Source: Zantedeschia hybrid cultivar (taxonomy: Eukaryota; Streptophyta; Magnoliopsida; Alismatales; Araceae). Taken from it: a stretch of DNA of 64,000 bases. Positions 23,106 through 34,705 of this stretch are shown here, in pieces. The notes beneath the pieces were generated by a model that was not told the DNA's origin, ran no database searches, and was given only the letters and a program-made list of their open reading frames with translations. The stretch covers positions 39,533,194 to 39,597,193 of the forward strand of contig JARZZO010000012.1 of NCBI GenBank assembly GCA_030544215.1, in the 5' to 3' direction. A program made the position numbers and the translations under genes. Positions within the stretch are counted from its first letter, which is position 1, and each line of letters starts with the position of its first letter.

Positions 23106-23843
23106 AGTATGGTACTTAGATCAAAAGATCATATTCATTTATTAACTTAATTTCCAAATTGTTCTTTAACAACTTAACTTAAAACCCCTCGTGTTTGAAC
23201 TTGTGTTTCCATTCGTGATCCCATTTGATGATTTGACCCTTAGTCAATCTAAGCCATTCTTTAAACTTGAAGTACACCTCTTTAGAAAGAAAAGAAGAAC
23301 AGATTTAGAAAGCCCATGAGAAGGTTCTGGAGACTTAAAAAGATGTCCCTTTCCAACCCTAATATCTGTTGGGGTTCGGTCATTTTCTTTCCGCGGTATT
23401 TATCGACCTTGCGTTCCCTTTTGTGGCCTTGATGTAACGTTTGTAGTGTAATGGCCTTTTGATTTTGAATTTGGCTTTTTGCCTTGCTTTTTTATTCTTT
23501 TCTTTTTTTTGCTTTGCTTTGGAACGGATCTCCCCCATTTTTTCATGACGGCCTCCTACTAAGATGGCGGGTATTCTTGGTAGTCTATTCTAAGCCTCGT
23601 TCCGACATCATGGGCCGAGTGTAAAACAGAATTCTATTTTAAAAGGAATGATTTGTACTTTATACTCTTAGTCAAGCTTTTGATATTTTTCAGGACTTGG
23701 CATCTCTTGTTACTCACGAATCAAACGTGTCAGTGTGTGCAGTAATGGGTTTGAAATTAAATTATTCAGACTAACAAAGAAATTTGAGTTTATAAATTTT
23801 CTGATTCCACTGGTCTTTGTACCATACTGATCGACTCTTTATC

Positions 23844-26800
23844 CTAAGGGTAGTATTTCTTAAGATGTAAACCATTCCAGGGATGATTTAGCTCTTCTCC
23901 TTCTGCATTAACCAAACGATAAGCATTACCAGGATAAGCGTGCGATACAACATAAGGTCCTTCCCAGTTGGGTTGGAGCTTAGAACGCGGACCACCAGGT
24001 TTTACAAAAATTCTTTTAACGACCATTTCTCCGACTTTGAACTTTCGTTCAATGACTTTCTTTTGATAAAAACGTGCTAATCTGTTTTGATAAACTTTTG
24101 CATGATTAGCAGCTAACCATCTTTTCTCGTCTAAAAGTTCCAATTGAGCAAGGAGTGCTGATCGATGTTCATCAATGGAAAATTCCTTATTCAATTGTAC
24201 TCTTAATGACGGTATAAGGATCTCATATGGAACTACCGCCTCCATTCCAAATGTTAAGGAATAAGGAGTTTGCCCAGTGGGCGTGCGGATTGAAGTTCGG
24301 TAGGCCCATAGAGCCTCAACCAATTTTTCTGGCCAATCTGCGAATTTGTTAGATGTACACGTCTTTTTGATAATTTTTATCAAAGTCTTATTAGTTGCCT
24401 CTGCTTGGCCATTGCCTTGCGGATAATAAGGAGATGAATGATGCAATGCAATTTTATACCTGTTGCAGAGGTCCTTCAATTCCTGTGACACGAACTGCGG
24501 TCCGTTGTCGGTGACGATGGTACTTGGAATTCCGAATCTTGTGATGATGTTCTTCATGACGAATTTGCAGACGGTTGATGCTTTGATCTCCACGTATGCT
24601 TCAGCTTCTGCCCACTTGGTGAAGTATTCCGTTGCCGTGAGAATGAAAGATTTTTGCTTGATGCCGGAATCTGGGTTACCAAGAGGTCCAATAATGTCGA
24701 AAGCCCACATGGAGAAAGGCCATGGGGAAGAAACAGGATGGAGTGAAGATGCAGGAGAATGAATTTTGTCGGCGTGAAGTTGAGCACACCTACGGACATA
24801 TCCTACGCAGTCTTCTTCCATGGTTGGCCAATAAAATCCTTGTCTAAGGATCTTCTTTGCTAGCATCTGTCCATTGATATGGCCACCACAAACTCCACTA
24901 TGAGCTCCTTCCATAACCTTCCAAAGCTCATCTTCGTCTAAACATCTCAGAAGAACTCCATCAAAACCTCTTTTGTATAATGCTCCCCCAACTAGGGTGT
25001 ATCGTTGAGCAACTCTCCTGATAGCTCTTTTTTCCACAGTTGTAGCTTCTTCAGGATACGATTGATCTTCACAATATTTTGCAATTTCATAATACCATGG
25101 CTTCTGTTCATCATCCATCTCTTCTAACAGCTCCATCAGCATGATTTCTCTTTTTTCCGCAATACTTCCATCTTTGAATTTCTTCAGCAACTTCTCCTTA
25201 GTTCTAAGAAATGAAGGATCTTTCACGGCGGGTGAAAGACGCCTATGAACTATGATCGATTCAGATTGCTTGCTGATAGGAAAATCAAGGGAAGATGCAA
25301 GTGAAGCTAGAGCGTCAGCTAAGATGTTTTGATTTCTAGGAACATGGACAAAGATCAATTTTGTGAAAAGCTTCGAGTAAGCAGAAGTAAGTTCTTGATA
25401 TGGCTTGAGCTTGGGATCAAGAGTCCGATACTTGGTCAGCACTTGGCGAAGAATTAATTGGCTATCACCCACAATCCTGAGTTTGGTTGCACCATGCAAA
25501 TGAGCAGCCTCGAGACCAGCAAGAAGTGCCTCGTATTCAGCTATGTTATTGGTGACTGGAAAATCAAGCTGAAAGGCTTGTGGAATGGTGACACCTTCAG
25601 GTGATAACAGAACGATTCCGATCCCCTTTCCATGAGAATTCAGAGCTCCGTCAAAATACAGAGTCCACATATCATCTCTGATTTGATTTACGGACATCAG
25701 TTCCTCATCCGGAAACTCTGATCGCACTGGATCAAATCGAGGAAGGGGATGATGAGCGAGATGTTCTGCTATGGCATAGCCCTTGATTGCTTTCTGTTGA
25801 ATGTAAATGATATCGAATTGAGATAGAAAGCTTTGCCATCGCGCTAACCTATCAGTAAGAACAGATTTCTCCAGAAGGAATTTGATCGGATTCATCCTAG
25901 CGATGAGATGGACTTCATGGGCCAGAAAATAATGCTTTAATTTCTGCACAACCCAAACCAATGCTGCACATGTTTTCTCCATCGCCGTGTATCTCTGTTC
26001 AGCGGGGTTGAGAAGTTTAGAGAGATAGTAGGCTGCCCTCTCCTTTCCTTCTTCATCCTCTTGTGCTAGGACAGCCCCCACTGCATCATCCAGGATAGAA
26101 ACATAAAGTATCAATGGTTTGCCTGGAGATGGTGGTCTCAAAACAGGAGGACTTGCCAAATAGTCCTTTAATCCATCAAATGCCTCCTGACACTTATCGT
26201 CCCAATTGAATTTGACTCCTGGCTTGGTAAGCTCGTAAAACGGCTTACACCTTTGTGAGTGCTGGGAGACAAAACGGCGAATAAATTGTAACCTCCCGAT
26301 TAATCCTCTTAACTCTTTCAAGTTTTTGGGAGGTGGCATTTCTCTGATAGCCTTCGCCTTATTGGGATCGATCTCAATTCCCCGTTTGCTGATAATGAAT
26401 CCAAGCAATTTCCCTGAAGATACCCCGAATACACATTTCTTGGGGTTCATCTTCAACTGATATTCTCTCGATCTCTCTAATACCCTTGCCAAAACTTTGG
26501 CATGCTCAGCCTTCGTTTTAGACTTAACCAATAAATCATCCACATACACTTCCAAATCTATATGCATCATGTCATGAAATATTGCCATCATAGCCCTTTG
26601 ATAGGTGGCTCCAGCATTCTTCAATCCAAACGGCATGACGACATAACAATATGTTCCCCAAGGTGTAGTGAATGAAGTCTTCTCTTGGTCCTCTTCTGCC
26701 AGCTTAATCTGGTTGTATCCTGAAAATCCATCCATAAATGATAACGTCTCATAGCCAGCAGTGTTATCGATGAGTACATCAATATGAGGCAATGGAAAAT

Positions 26801-27762
26801 CATCTTTAGGACATGCCCGGTTTAGATCGCGGAAGTCAATGCAAATTCTGACCTTCCCGTCCTTTTTCATAACCGGGACAATATTGGCCACCCATTGTGG
26901 ATAAAGGACAACTCTAATGAATTTGGCTTTGTGTAATTTGTCGACCTCTTCCTTCATCTTTAGAGCCATTTGTGGGTGGAATCGCCTTAATTTCTGCTTG
27001 ACTGGATTAGCTCCTTCTTTTAATGTTAACCTGTGTTCAAGTAAAGATGAGTCTAACCCCGGCATATCCTCATAACTCCAGGCGAAAGTGTCCTTATAAT
27101 CCTTAAGCACTTGTATCATTGCCTTCTCATCCTCTGCAGAAAGATTTTTACTGACGAGGACAACCTTAGGTTCGTCTTCAGTCCCTAAGTTTATTTCTTT
27201 GGTGGGCTCTTCGACGGCAGCTGAGGGTTCATCAAATCTCTTCACTCCACTGGCATATGCCTCCGCTGCATCCTCATCATCTTCCTCATCTTCAACAATG
27301 GGGTCTTTTTCATGTAGTAACTCATATACCCCATACCCATCATTGACCGACTCATCATCTGTACAATCTTCTGGCATCTGAATTGGATCTTCTAAAAGCT
27401 GAGGGATTAAAGAGCAAAAGGAACATTTATCAGCCAAATCCTGGAGGTATCTTTCTGGAATTTGCCTACCCTTAGGCTTCCTAGACTTCCTAAACTGTCT
27501 AACCTGCCTAAAACTAGACTCCTTAACTTCACTAAACTGCCTATCATAACCTAATGAACATGAAGCAGGATGAAAATCCTGGGATACAGATGGAAATACA
27601 GGGGAATCCTCCCATGGGGAGGGACAGAGTAGATCTAGGAGAGAATCTTGACCGACGGACCCGCGCGATGGGGCGTAATCGGACAAGTAAGATGTTTCCT
27701 CGATAATGATTTGGGAAGAATTTGTTGTAAAATTGGCGTTTTTTTTTGGACAATGATAGAAT
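23844..27762 (-). CDS. Tat1 pol: RT, RNase H, aRNH, integrase
   Basis: The open frame runs from a TAA just above 27762 to 23844; an internal start codon is not needed because the frame overlaps the protease ORF and is probably entered by frameshift. Counting from 27686 (1280 residues), RT carries YVDDLLV near residue 380, followed by a Gypsy RNase H (LYVSILDDAVGAVL). A second RNase H, MWTLYFDGALNS with NIAEYEALLAGLEAA and VGDSQ, starts at about 672. The integrase has AFDIIGPL, TDNGPQF and GQAEATNK, so its catalytic triad is intact. The integrase zinc finger reads RRCAQLHADK, whereas Tat2 has RRCAKCQLYADK: a 6-base in-frame deletion removed Lys-Cys, which should impair the finger. No stop codon interrupts it. 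Confidence 0.93.
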
Positions 27763-30700
27763 TAAACATAAGGCAAGAATGAATACAAACGGGAGGAGAA
27801 TCAGACGGAGGAAGCGGCACCAAGGCCAGAGGATTAGGGGGATCATATAGCAATATGTCCCAGATCAAATTATACAACCTCTCTAGGTCGAGAGGAGGTT
27901 GTGGAATAAAGTCCCGAGGGGACATAGTTATCATAATGGGCGGAGCCCGTGGAATATCTTCAATTATGACCCGCGACCAAGTCGGGGTCAAGAGTAGTGT
28001 ACGAAAAAGAGTATGGAGCATGAAGACATGTGAAGGATATGTCCCCCTCCATAGCAGATCTGTTGTATAACCAGCTTCATAGGGGTCATCTGGCTCCCCT
28101 TCATCAGTTTGTTCGGACAGCAGTACCCGCTTGTCAAAGATTGCGCCAGGGCTCTCAATTAGCTCGTCGATCTGCGGTGGCCACTTGGGTTCTGCAGGAT
28201 CCAGGAATAGTCTGTTCAGTGCTATGTATAGGTCCCTCAGGTCGAACCATCTGTACCATTCGCATTCAGGGTCATGGAATTTCCTCCTTTTCATAGGCCG
28301 CAGAGCCTCCAAGGATTGGTACGTAAGTAGTTCGGAACAATGTCTGGCCAAGTCCCTCCCATATATGTCATGGAAGTCAAAACAGGAAGTAATGACCACC
28401 ATGTTGTCGTGACTAAGTATGGGCCCTTTCACAAAGTGAGTATATAGAGTCCATGTTAAGGGATCTCGGCCTTCTTTCAGTGGTGTGGACATTGTTTCCA
28501 AGATTTCTTGACCATCTTCTTGCTGAACCCTGTCTTGCTTCAGTTTCCTCGGCCTATAGCCCAGACCGCTTCCAGGTACTGCCCGATGATTTTTAACAGG
28601 AGTGGTCCTGCCTTGCAACTGTGTGCCCAGACCTTTCCCAGGCTTGTAGCCGTTCTTCATCATAATCCTCCATCCCGGGGTACTCATGCACTTCCCCCTT
28701 TTGATAGCATTTAATGGGTATGGAGAAATGGTAGCGGCTTTCAAAGGATCAGCCACTGGACGGTAGACCTGTAATACCGACAGAAAAGATTGTCGGCCAG
28801 GTAAAACAGCAGATTTAATATTCAATGTATGAGCAGCAGCAAGGATCGGCATGCTCGTCACTTTAATAATTCGTCCTTTATAAGGGAATTTGAGGCATTG
28901 GTGATTCGTAGAAGGAATCGCCTCAAGAGTTTTGATATAAGGACGTCCCAGAATGGCATTTATGGAAGGGTCGATTTCTAGAATATGAAATTCGACCTCT
29001 GCATGACTTACTGGACCTAACTCCACCTTTAAATAAACCATTCCCAGAGGGGAACGGGTAGAATTGTCATATGCCGTAACTGAGATGGGGCTAGGTAGCC
29101 ATTTCTCCTTGGGCACACCGCATAGTTCCAGGGTCTTCGGAGGTAAAACATTAATTGAAGCCCCTGTATCAACCAGGCATGCATCCACGGCCTTCTTGCA
29201 GATATTGACCGTGATGCTCATAGCCATACTTCTGGCGGCTGGCGGTGCTAGTTCCGATGTGTGGAATGTAATTGAGGGCTGATCCCCCTGAGGAACTAGT
29301 AGTGCTGCAATTTTCTCTACCGGCACGTCTTCATTGACCATCACCTTCTGTAGGTATTCCATTAAAGCTTCTTGGTGAATCTTGGACCTTTTAATCAATT
29401 CCAGTACAGTGATCCGTGCCGGTGTTTTGTCCAGATGTTTCAACAAGTCGTATTGAGTGCCTGGTGCACTCTCTTCATTATGGGCTTCCTCAGTCGGCTG
29501 TGATGGGCCGTCTCTGACTGTGGACTGAGGAAAGACCTTGTTGAAAATCCTCCCACTCCGGAGCGCGTGTTCCTCGACCGTGGAGGATCCGGGTGACACC
29601 TTGAGTACCGCAGAGTTGGGTGGCGTAAGCGGTGCGGAGGGTTGATGCGTAGGTGGTGGCGTTGGGTTAGGTGGTGATGGCGTAGGGTTAGGTGGTGATG
29701 GCGCGGTGCGGATTAAAGGCCTAGATGGTTGGATGGTAGATGGGTAAGTGGTTGGCGAAGTGGGGAATGGTACGCGTAGTAGCGGTTTGGATGGTTGGGG
29801 CATATCTGGGTAGGTGGTAGTGGTAATGGGTGAAGTAGGAAATGGTATGCGTAATAGTGGCCTAGATGGTAAAAGGGGTGCGTTATTGGTTTGCGGAGGG
29901 GTATATGATGGAGGCGTAGGGGTGCGGGGCGTAATGGGTCTAAGGAAGGTGGGTAGTGGTAATGGGTTATTGGATGAGGGCGAGTGATATGTGGGTGTGG
30001 GTAGAGGGGTGATGGTGACGGGTTGTGGTCTGGGTATGTGGATGGTGCGGCGTGGTAGTCGCTCTGCGGTACTTTGAACGTGACCCGTTGAGTAGAGAGA
30101 GGAAGAGTCCTCTATCCTCCATTGTTGCCCACGACCAGCCTCAGACTGGCTGTTCGTCAAGATGGGAGCAACCTGGTTTTGGTTCTGATGCTCCGGGAGT
30201 GGATTCTGCACTATACCCATGTTGGGTGGTGCTGCTGCTTGTGCCGGTGGTCTTGCTTGCTGCTGTTGCGGTCTTCTCGCCTTCAGGGCTGTTATGTACT
30301 TCTTCATTTCCTCCCAGTCTATGCCGCCCTGCTCATTGAGATCATGAATATAATCTCTGAATTGGAAGCAGGTGTCAATGGTATGCCCAGGTTGCCTGTG
30401 GAAGTAGCAATACCTGGACGTATCGGCATTTTGAGGCCAGACGGCGTTTTCCCTTGGCAAAACTAAGGCATTGGCTGCCATTAAAGCACTGAAGATATCG
30501 GCTAAGGATTCTGGGAGAGCCGGGTATTCTGCCCTCTTCGGGCCTGGAGGTCTCCTCTGCTGGTTGTAATCACCAGGAGGAGGGACATTGTGGTACGCCG
30601 GCGGTGCGCGCGGCTGGTACTGTGGCTGTTGTTGCTGCTGATACTGCTGCTGCTGTGGTTGCTGGTACTGCTGTTGCCGTTGCGGCTGTTGCTGTAGCTG

Positions 30701-30853
30701 TTGCTGGTTTTGATTCTGATTCGGCTGCTGGGGCCGTTGATACTGTTGTTGGTACTGGGGGTTCTGCTGCTGTCTGTACCCTTGCTACTGTGGCCTCTGG
30801 TACTGCTGCTGACTCCTCACGAACTGGGGCGAGTTATTGTTCATGGTGCTCAC
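27635..30853 (-). CDS. Tat1 gag C-terminus, protease and G-patch
   Basis: This is in the same frame as gag, after its TAA. A Gln-rich stretch (30850-30590) contains a TAG at 30785-30787; the frame is then open to 27635, with a Met at 30481. A variant zinc knuckle CYFHRQPGHTIDTC (CX2HX4HX4C) begins at residue 26 from that Met, then a Pro/Thr-rich linker, then an aspartic protease with VDTGAS and a downstream ILGRPYI. Next is a G-patch with KPGKGLGTQL and GSGLGYRP, and about 250 residues of unknown role. G-patch domains usually bind RNA or partner helicases. Whether the two stops are lesions or normal termination points cannot be decided from one copy. Confidence 0.8.
27739..27747 (-). promoter_or_regulatory. 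Candidate -1 frameshift site (A9)
   Basis: A run of nine A on the element strand (CAA AAA AAA ACG in the protease frame) lies inside the overlap of the protease and pol frames. Slipping back one base enters the pol frame, which opens only about five codons upstream after TAA. Splicing, as reported for Ogre elements, is an alternative. Tat2 has only five A at the matching site, so the site is not conserved. Confidence 0.45.
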
Positions 30854-32263
30854 TTACTCGTGAGAGAGCGTGCCCTCGGTAGTCGGACCTGTGCTGGAAG
30901 AGTTCGGCACTGCAGGCTTCCGAGGCGGAGGTCTGCTAGGTCTATGAGGATCAAAGACGCTAGAGAATGTAGCGTCCTTGAAAGCATTCTGGCAGTACCG
31001 TGCTCTTTCATAGAGCTCTGCCATGTTAGTCAAATTGTTCAAGGAGAGGACGAGCTTAAACTGGGGCGTGGCATTAGAAATTAACATTTTCACTTGTTCA
31101 GATTCGGACAAGTGATCCTTCACCTTTTCAGCCAGACCCCGCCACCTGTCAGCAAAACTGACAAACTCCTCATCAGGTTTCATCTTTTCTGCAATGAGAT
31201 CCGTGATAGACAAGGAGGGTGCAACTCTGTCCTGGTATCGTTGAATGAATTTGCGTGAAACGATACCGTAATCTTCTACTTCTGAGGGTTCCAGGGAAAA
31301 GAACCACTCGAGGGCTGGTCCCTCTAGAGATCTCCTGAACAAGAAGGCCAACGACCTCTTGTCATTCTGCCAGAAAGAGGATTCATACATGAACTCCTTC
31401 GGATGTGTGAAGGGGTTACCAGTACCGTTGTACTTTCGGTACACTGGCATCTCAGAGGGTGGCAGATGGAATACTGGCAGACTCGGTAGACTGATTTCTG
31501 GCACAGCTTTGACCCCCATCATTTTCTGGAGGTTATTAAATTGCTCATCCATACGCTCCATTTTGGCCAGCAGCGTTTGTGTGGTCAGATCTGCTTGAGG
31601 AGGAGGAGGAGGAGGAGGTACTTGGTAGGCCTGCTGCCTAGAGTACGTTGGACAGGGTGGACAATAGAGGGGAGGTCCGGCAGCGCTTCCGCCATGCCCG
31701 AGGGCATTTTGATAAGTAGGCGTTTGCGGTCTAGCCGGTTGCCTAGATGATGAAAGCTGCGGCCCAGCTGGCCGAGAAGTAATATGAAGGCCCTCCACGG
31801 CCTGATGGATATAAGGAGGAGGAAAAGAAGGTTGCTGAGGAACAGCAGGGGGAGCCACAGGGTTTGGCTCGGCAGGCTGCATAGGTGCCTTCCCCTTCAA
31901 AATAGATTGGATCGCCTCGAACTGTTGAGGGTCCAGTCGGGAGGCAAGAACTCCCAGAGCATTGATGAGATCCGTAGGATCAGAGGATGAGGGATCATTC
32001 TGATTCATGTCCCCCTCGAGATCAGGATTAGGGATCGCATATTCATGCGGAAGAGGATCTGGATATGGATCACGTGGAGGCAAAAGAGGTGTCCGAACAT
32101 TCCCATCTAGACGATACGGAATGGGGATAGAACTACGGGAGGCATCAGCGTCTCTCCCACTCTCATAGTTGTACTCAGAATTCCGAGGGGCATTAGCATC
32201 TCCCTCGTAATTAATCATGGCGTCTGGAGCCACACTCAAGTCCCTACCTGATCGTAGCAACAT
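30854..32263 (-). CDS. Tat1 gag, N-terminal part
   Basis: The likely start is ATG at 32263 (MLLRSGRDL), 19 codons inside a longer open frame. After a Pro-rich, acidic N-terminal half comes a retrotransposon gag core with FLFRRSLEGPALEWFFSL, FIQRYQDRV and FADRWRGLAEKVKDHL, the expected capsid-like helices. It ends at TAA 30854-30856, before the Gln-rich segment and zinc knuckle, which follow in the same frame. In related elements gag continues to the knuckle, so the TAA may be a recent lesion. Confidence 0.85.
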   Translation of the reverse strand: MLLRSGRDLSVAPDAMINYEGDANAPRNSEYNYESGRDADASRSSIPIPYRLDGNVRTPLLPPRDPYPDPLPHEYAIPNPDLEGDMNQNDPSSSDPTDLINALGVLASRLDPQQFEAIQSILKGKAPMQPAEPNPVAPPAVPQQPSFPPPYIHQAVEGLHITSRPAGPQLSSSRQPARPQTPTYQNALGHGGSAAGPPLYCPPCPTYSRQQAYQVPPPPPPPQADLTTQTLLAKMERMDEQFNNLQKMMGVKAVPEISLPSLPVFHLPPSEMPVYRKYNGTGNPFTHPKEFMYESSFWQNDKRSLAFLFRRSLEGPALEWFFSLEPSEVEDYGIVSRKFIQRYQDRVAPSLSITDLIAEKMKPDEEFVSFADRWRGLAEKVKDHLSESEQVKMLISNATPQFKLVLSLNNLTNMAELYERARYCQNAFKDATFSSVFDPHRPSRPPPRKPAVPNSSSTGPTTEGTLSHE

Positions 32264-33381
32264 GATGTTAGATTCCCTTTTCAAAGATTTAATCAAACAA
32301 GTTGTACAGAGATTAATCAAACAAGTGGATGCTTAACGTGATTTTAGGATTCCTTGTTGAGTTATTTGAATTGGATTAAACCACAATTTCACTCAGGGAA
32401 AGGGTCCTAGTTTCAGTTCGATTTCCACCGTTATTCTCTAGGGCTTTCTCTCACAACGCTTTCAGAATCTAACCGGGACTTCAATTGGTACAACCAGCCC
32501 GATGATCAAGGAGGAATACCTTGATTTTGGGGACTTATGGAGGTCTCAACGTCAACTTCTCTAGTTTGATCAAGGGACCAACCCAATCAGAGAGAGTTGC
32601 TGACGTCGAGTAATGTGTTCCTAAGAAGAGGAGGGTATTAGCCTCAATGCGTATGTCTTGCGACCTGGATGGCCTCTAATGCTTAATAAAGTAATGGGTA
32701 GCTAGCACTCAACCACAGAAATCTGGAAACTGAAAAATAATTAAGAAACTGTCTGAATTGCGTCGATTATAGTCGACGCTATTCAAAACAGAACTTAATT
32801 CTTTCGCAGAGAACAGATGCAAACAGCAGAGAAAGCCTGGAAAATAACTAAAAACTGTCTGAATAGCGTCGATTATGGTCGACGCTATTCAACACAGAAC
32901 TTAATTATTTCGCAGAAAGAGATGCAAACAGCAGAGAAGGCCTGGAGGCTAAAAGGCGTCTATGAGTGACGACGCGGTTTTGAAACGCGTCGCTGTTCCT
33001 GGACGCTTTTTAGTTCGCAGAAACAGATTTCCAGAAGGATTTTCTGGGTCGAATCCTCCTTAAACAGGGTAAAATGCAGTAAACAATCGACTCATGCAAA
33101 GATTTTTTTAGTTTCAGATTTTAAACAGGATGATTTACTAACTAAACAACTAGAAAAACAATCAATCACACATCATTTTTATCACAAAAACAGCTTTTTG
33201 AGTTAATCAAGGGGGGGGCAAGATCTTGCCACTGGGGTGTGCACGTGGTGCACGAGGGAAATCAATTAAACTAAACACTCACCAATTGGTGAGGACGTGT
33301 CCAGAGACACCAATGGTGCACCGTGGGTGCCCGATATGATGATAGCAAGAACAAAAGGAAACTAAAAGATGGCGAGACCAA
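32264..33381 (-). other. Tat1 5' leader
   Basis: Non-coding sequence between PBS and gag, containing four GCGTC-type motifs and an imperfect tandem duplication of about 106 bp (about 32741-32846 and 32847-32950) that doubled one of them. The part at 32500-33380 aligns with the Tat2 leader at 46710-47490. Confidence 0.75.
32760..33006. repeat. Four GCGTC-N10-GACGC motifs in the Tat1 leader
   Basis: All four are exact: 32760-32779, 32866-32885, 32956-32975 and 32987-33006. Outer arms add complementarity, for example TGAATTGCGTCGA against TCGACGCTATTCA. The last two are only 11 bp apart. Confidence 0.9.
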
Positions 33382-33399
33382 GTCCCACCGTGATCGCCA
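33382..33399 (-). other. Probable primer-binding site of Tat1
   Basis: The element strand reads TGGCGATCACGGTGGGAC, seven bases after the LTR. The identical 18-mer follows the Tat2 LTR. TGG matches a tRNA CCA end and GTGGGAC a T-arm, but I cannot name the tRNA with certainty; Ogre elements are reported to use tRNA-Arg. Confidence 0.65.
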
Positions 33400-34118
33400 A
33401 AAAAGCTGTAGGTGCTTAGAATGACCGTGTGATTAACATAAAATATCTATGTTGTTTAGGTGTAAACTAACCTATTAAAAACAGCAACTAAAGTGCAGTG
33501 ATCGCCAGAAACTTTTAACTTAAAAGTTTCAAAAGAGAGTATGATCGCCTACCTTTCAAAACGCGGAAGATTGAGTCCTTGGTTCCCCTTCCTCAGCCGG
33601 CTGAAGAAAGAGAGCCCTTTCTTTGTTCTTTTGTTCTTGCTGTTGAGTTTGAGGTTGAGGATCGTCCAGAAGTTGTGCTTGATTTCCCCTTTTGATCTCT
33701 TGTTGTTGTTGAGTACAGCAGAGACAGAAAAAAGAAAAATGAAGAACTATAATGAGAATTTAAATAGAAGTAGTATCTGAACTAATCATGATTTTAAGCA
33801 TATTTAAAACAGCAAACTCACTTTTTTAATGGCTTTGAAACCCCTTAAATCAAGTAGGTTTTTGAAAGATTATGCTGTGGTGTGTGTTTGCATGAAGTGA
33901 ATATGAAAAATGAAACTAATGAAATGAATGCAGTAATGAAAAACTTATGCCCAGTTGGTTGAAGCCTTGAAAGGATGAAGATCTTGAAAGGACGCCGTCT
34001 TCTGGAAATGGCAGCGCTCCGGCGTTACGACGTTGTTGCTTCGATCTTCAACTCGCTATAATGCTATGGCTCAACTCAACTTAATTCTGTTCTCTCTTTT
34101 TTTCTTTTCAACATGCAG

Positions 34119-34130
34119 GGTATTTATAGG
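34119..34130 (-). promoter_or_regulatory. TATA box of the Tat1 5' LTR
   Basis: The element strand reads CCTATAAATACC; transcription would start about 30 bases lower in coordinate. The four GCGTC-type motifs lie 100-400 bp upstream. Confidence 0.68.
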
Positions 34131-34233
34131 CATTTCTCGCGTTCGCGATTAACATTTAAAAACTCCGAATTTATCCATCTTAACCGACAGATAATTACTG
34201 ATTAATTCATCTTTATCTGTAATTATCTAAAAC

Positions 34234-34510
34234 GCGTCCACCTTGGCTGACGCCTTTCAGATTAATTAAGATAAGGATAAATATCCGGGAAAATTTATCT
34301 TTATTAGGTAAAACGCGTCCACCTGTATAGACGTCTTTTATCATAATTAAGACAAGGATAAACATCCGGAGGGAAGTTAAAATCACTTAGGAAACTTAAA
34401 ACGCGTCGACATTCCCAGACGCCTTTTAGTTAATAAATCAATTAATTAAAATTCAAATTTAACCGTTAAAATAGGAATAAACTCTAAATAGCGTCAACTT
34501 GGGTCGACGT
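34234..34510. repeat. Four GCGTC-N10-GACGC motifs in the Tat1 5' LTR
   Basis: Copies lie at 34234-34253, 34315-34334, 34403-34422 and 34491-34510, identical in the half-sites to the 3' LTR set. Confidence 0.88.
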
Positions 34511-34705
34511 CTTTTAGAATTCTTCATATTTTAACTCAAATTTGAGCTAAAATCAATTCCATTGATTAACTTAAACACATCTGTTAAACCCGACACTCAA
34601 AAAAATTAATAAAAATTAATTAATGATTAATTATCAGACCATTCTGAGGCATTATTGTGTGATATGAAATTTACTCGAAATGACGTCAAAATTAGCGTGT
34701 CTACA

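Larger units (their letters stand above)
21473..23843 (-). other. Tat1 3' non-coding region
   Basis: The sequence between the integrase stop and the polypurine tract has no coding content that I recognise. It aligns with Tat2 at 48741-49800 and 53460-54568, but Tat2 has about 3.6 kb more in the middle, with two antisense PMD genes. The join in Tat1 falls near 22600-22650. It includes two motifs and a T-rich repeat. Confidence 0.75.
20162..34705 (-). mobile_element. Tat1: Tat-lineage Gypsy retrotransposon
   Basis: This complete 14.5-kb element on the minus strand has LTRs of 1299 and 1298 bp that differ at about eight sites. The order is LTR, PBS, leader, gag, protease plus G-patch, RT, RNase H, archaeal-type RNase H, integrase, a 2.4-kb non-coding 3' region, polypurine tract and LTR. 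The extra RNase H places it in the Tat/Ogre group. Exact GAGAC duplications flank it. It is the deepest and youngest insertion in the window. Confidence 0.93.
33407..34705 (-). repeat. 5' LTR of Tat1
   Basis: Near-identical partner of 20162-21459. It drives transcription of Tat1 if active, from the TATA box at 34119-34130. Confidence 0.95.

Noticed and set aside
30604..30882. Plus-strand Ala/Val-rich frame
   Set aside because: It is the complement of the Gln-rich gag stretch (CAG repeats read backwards).
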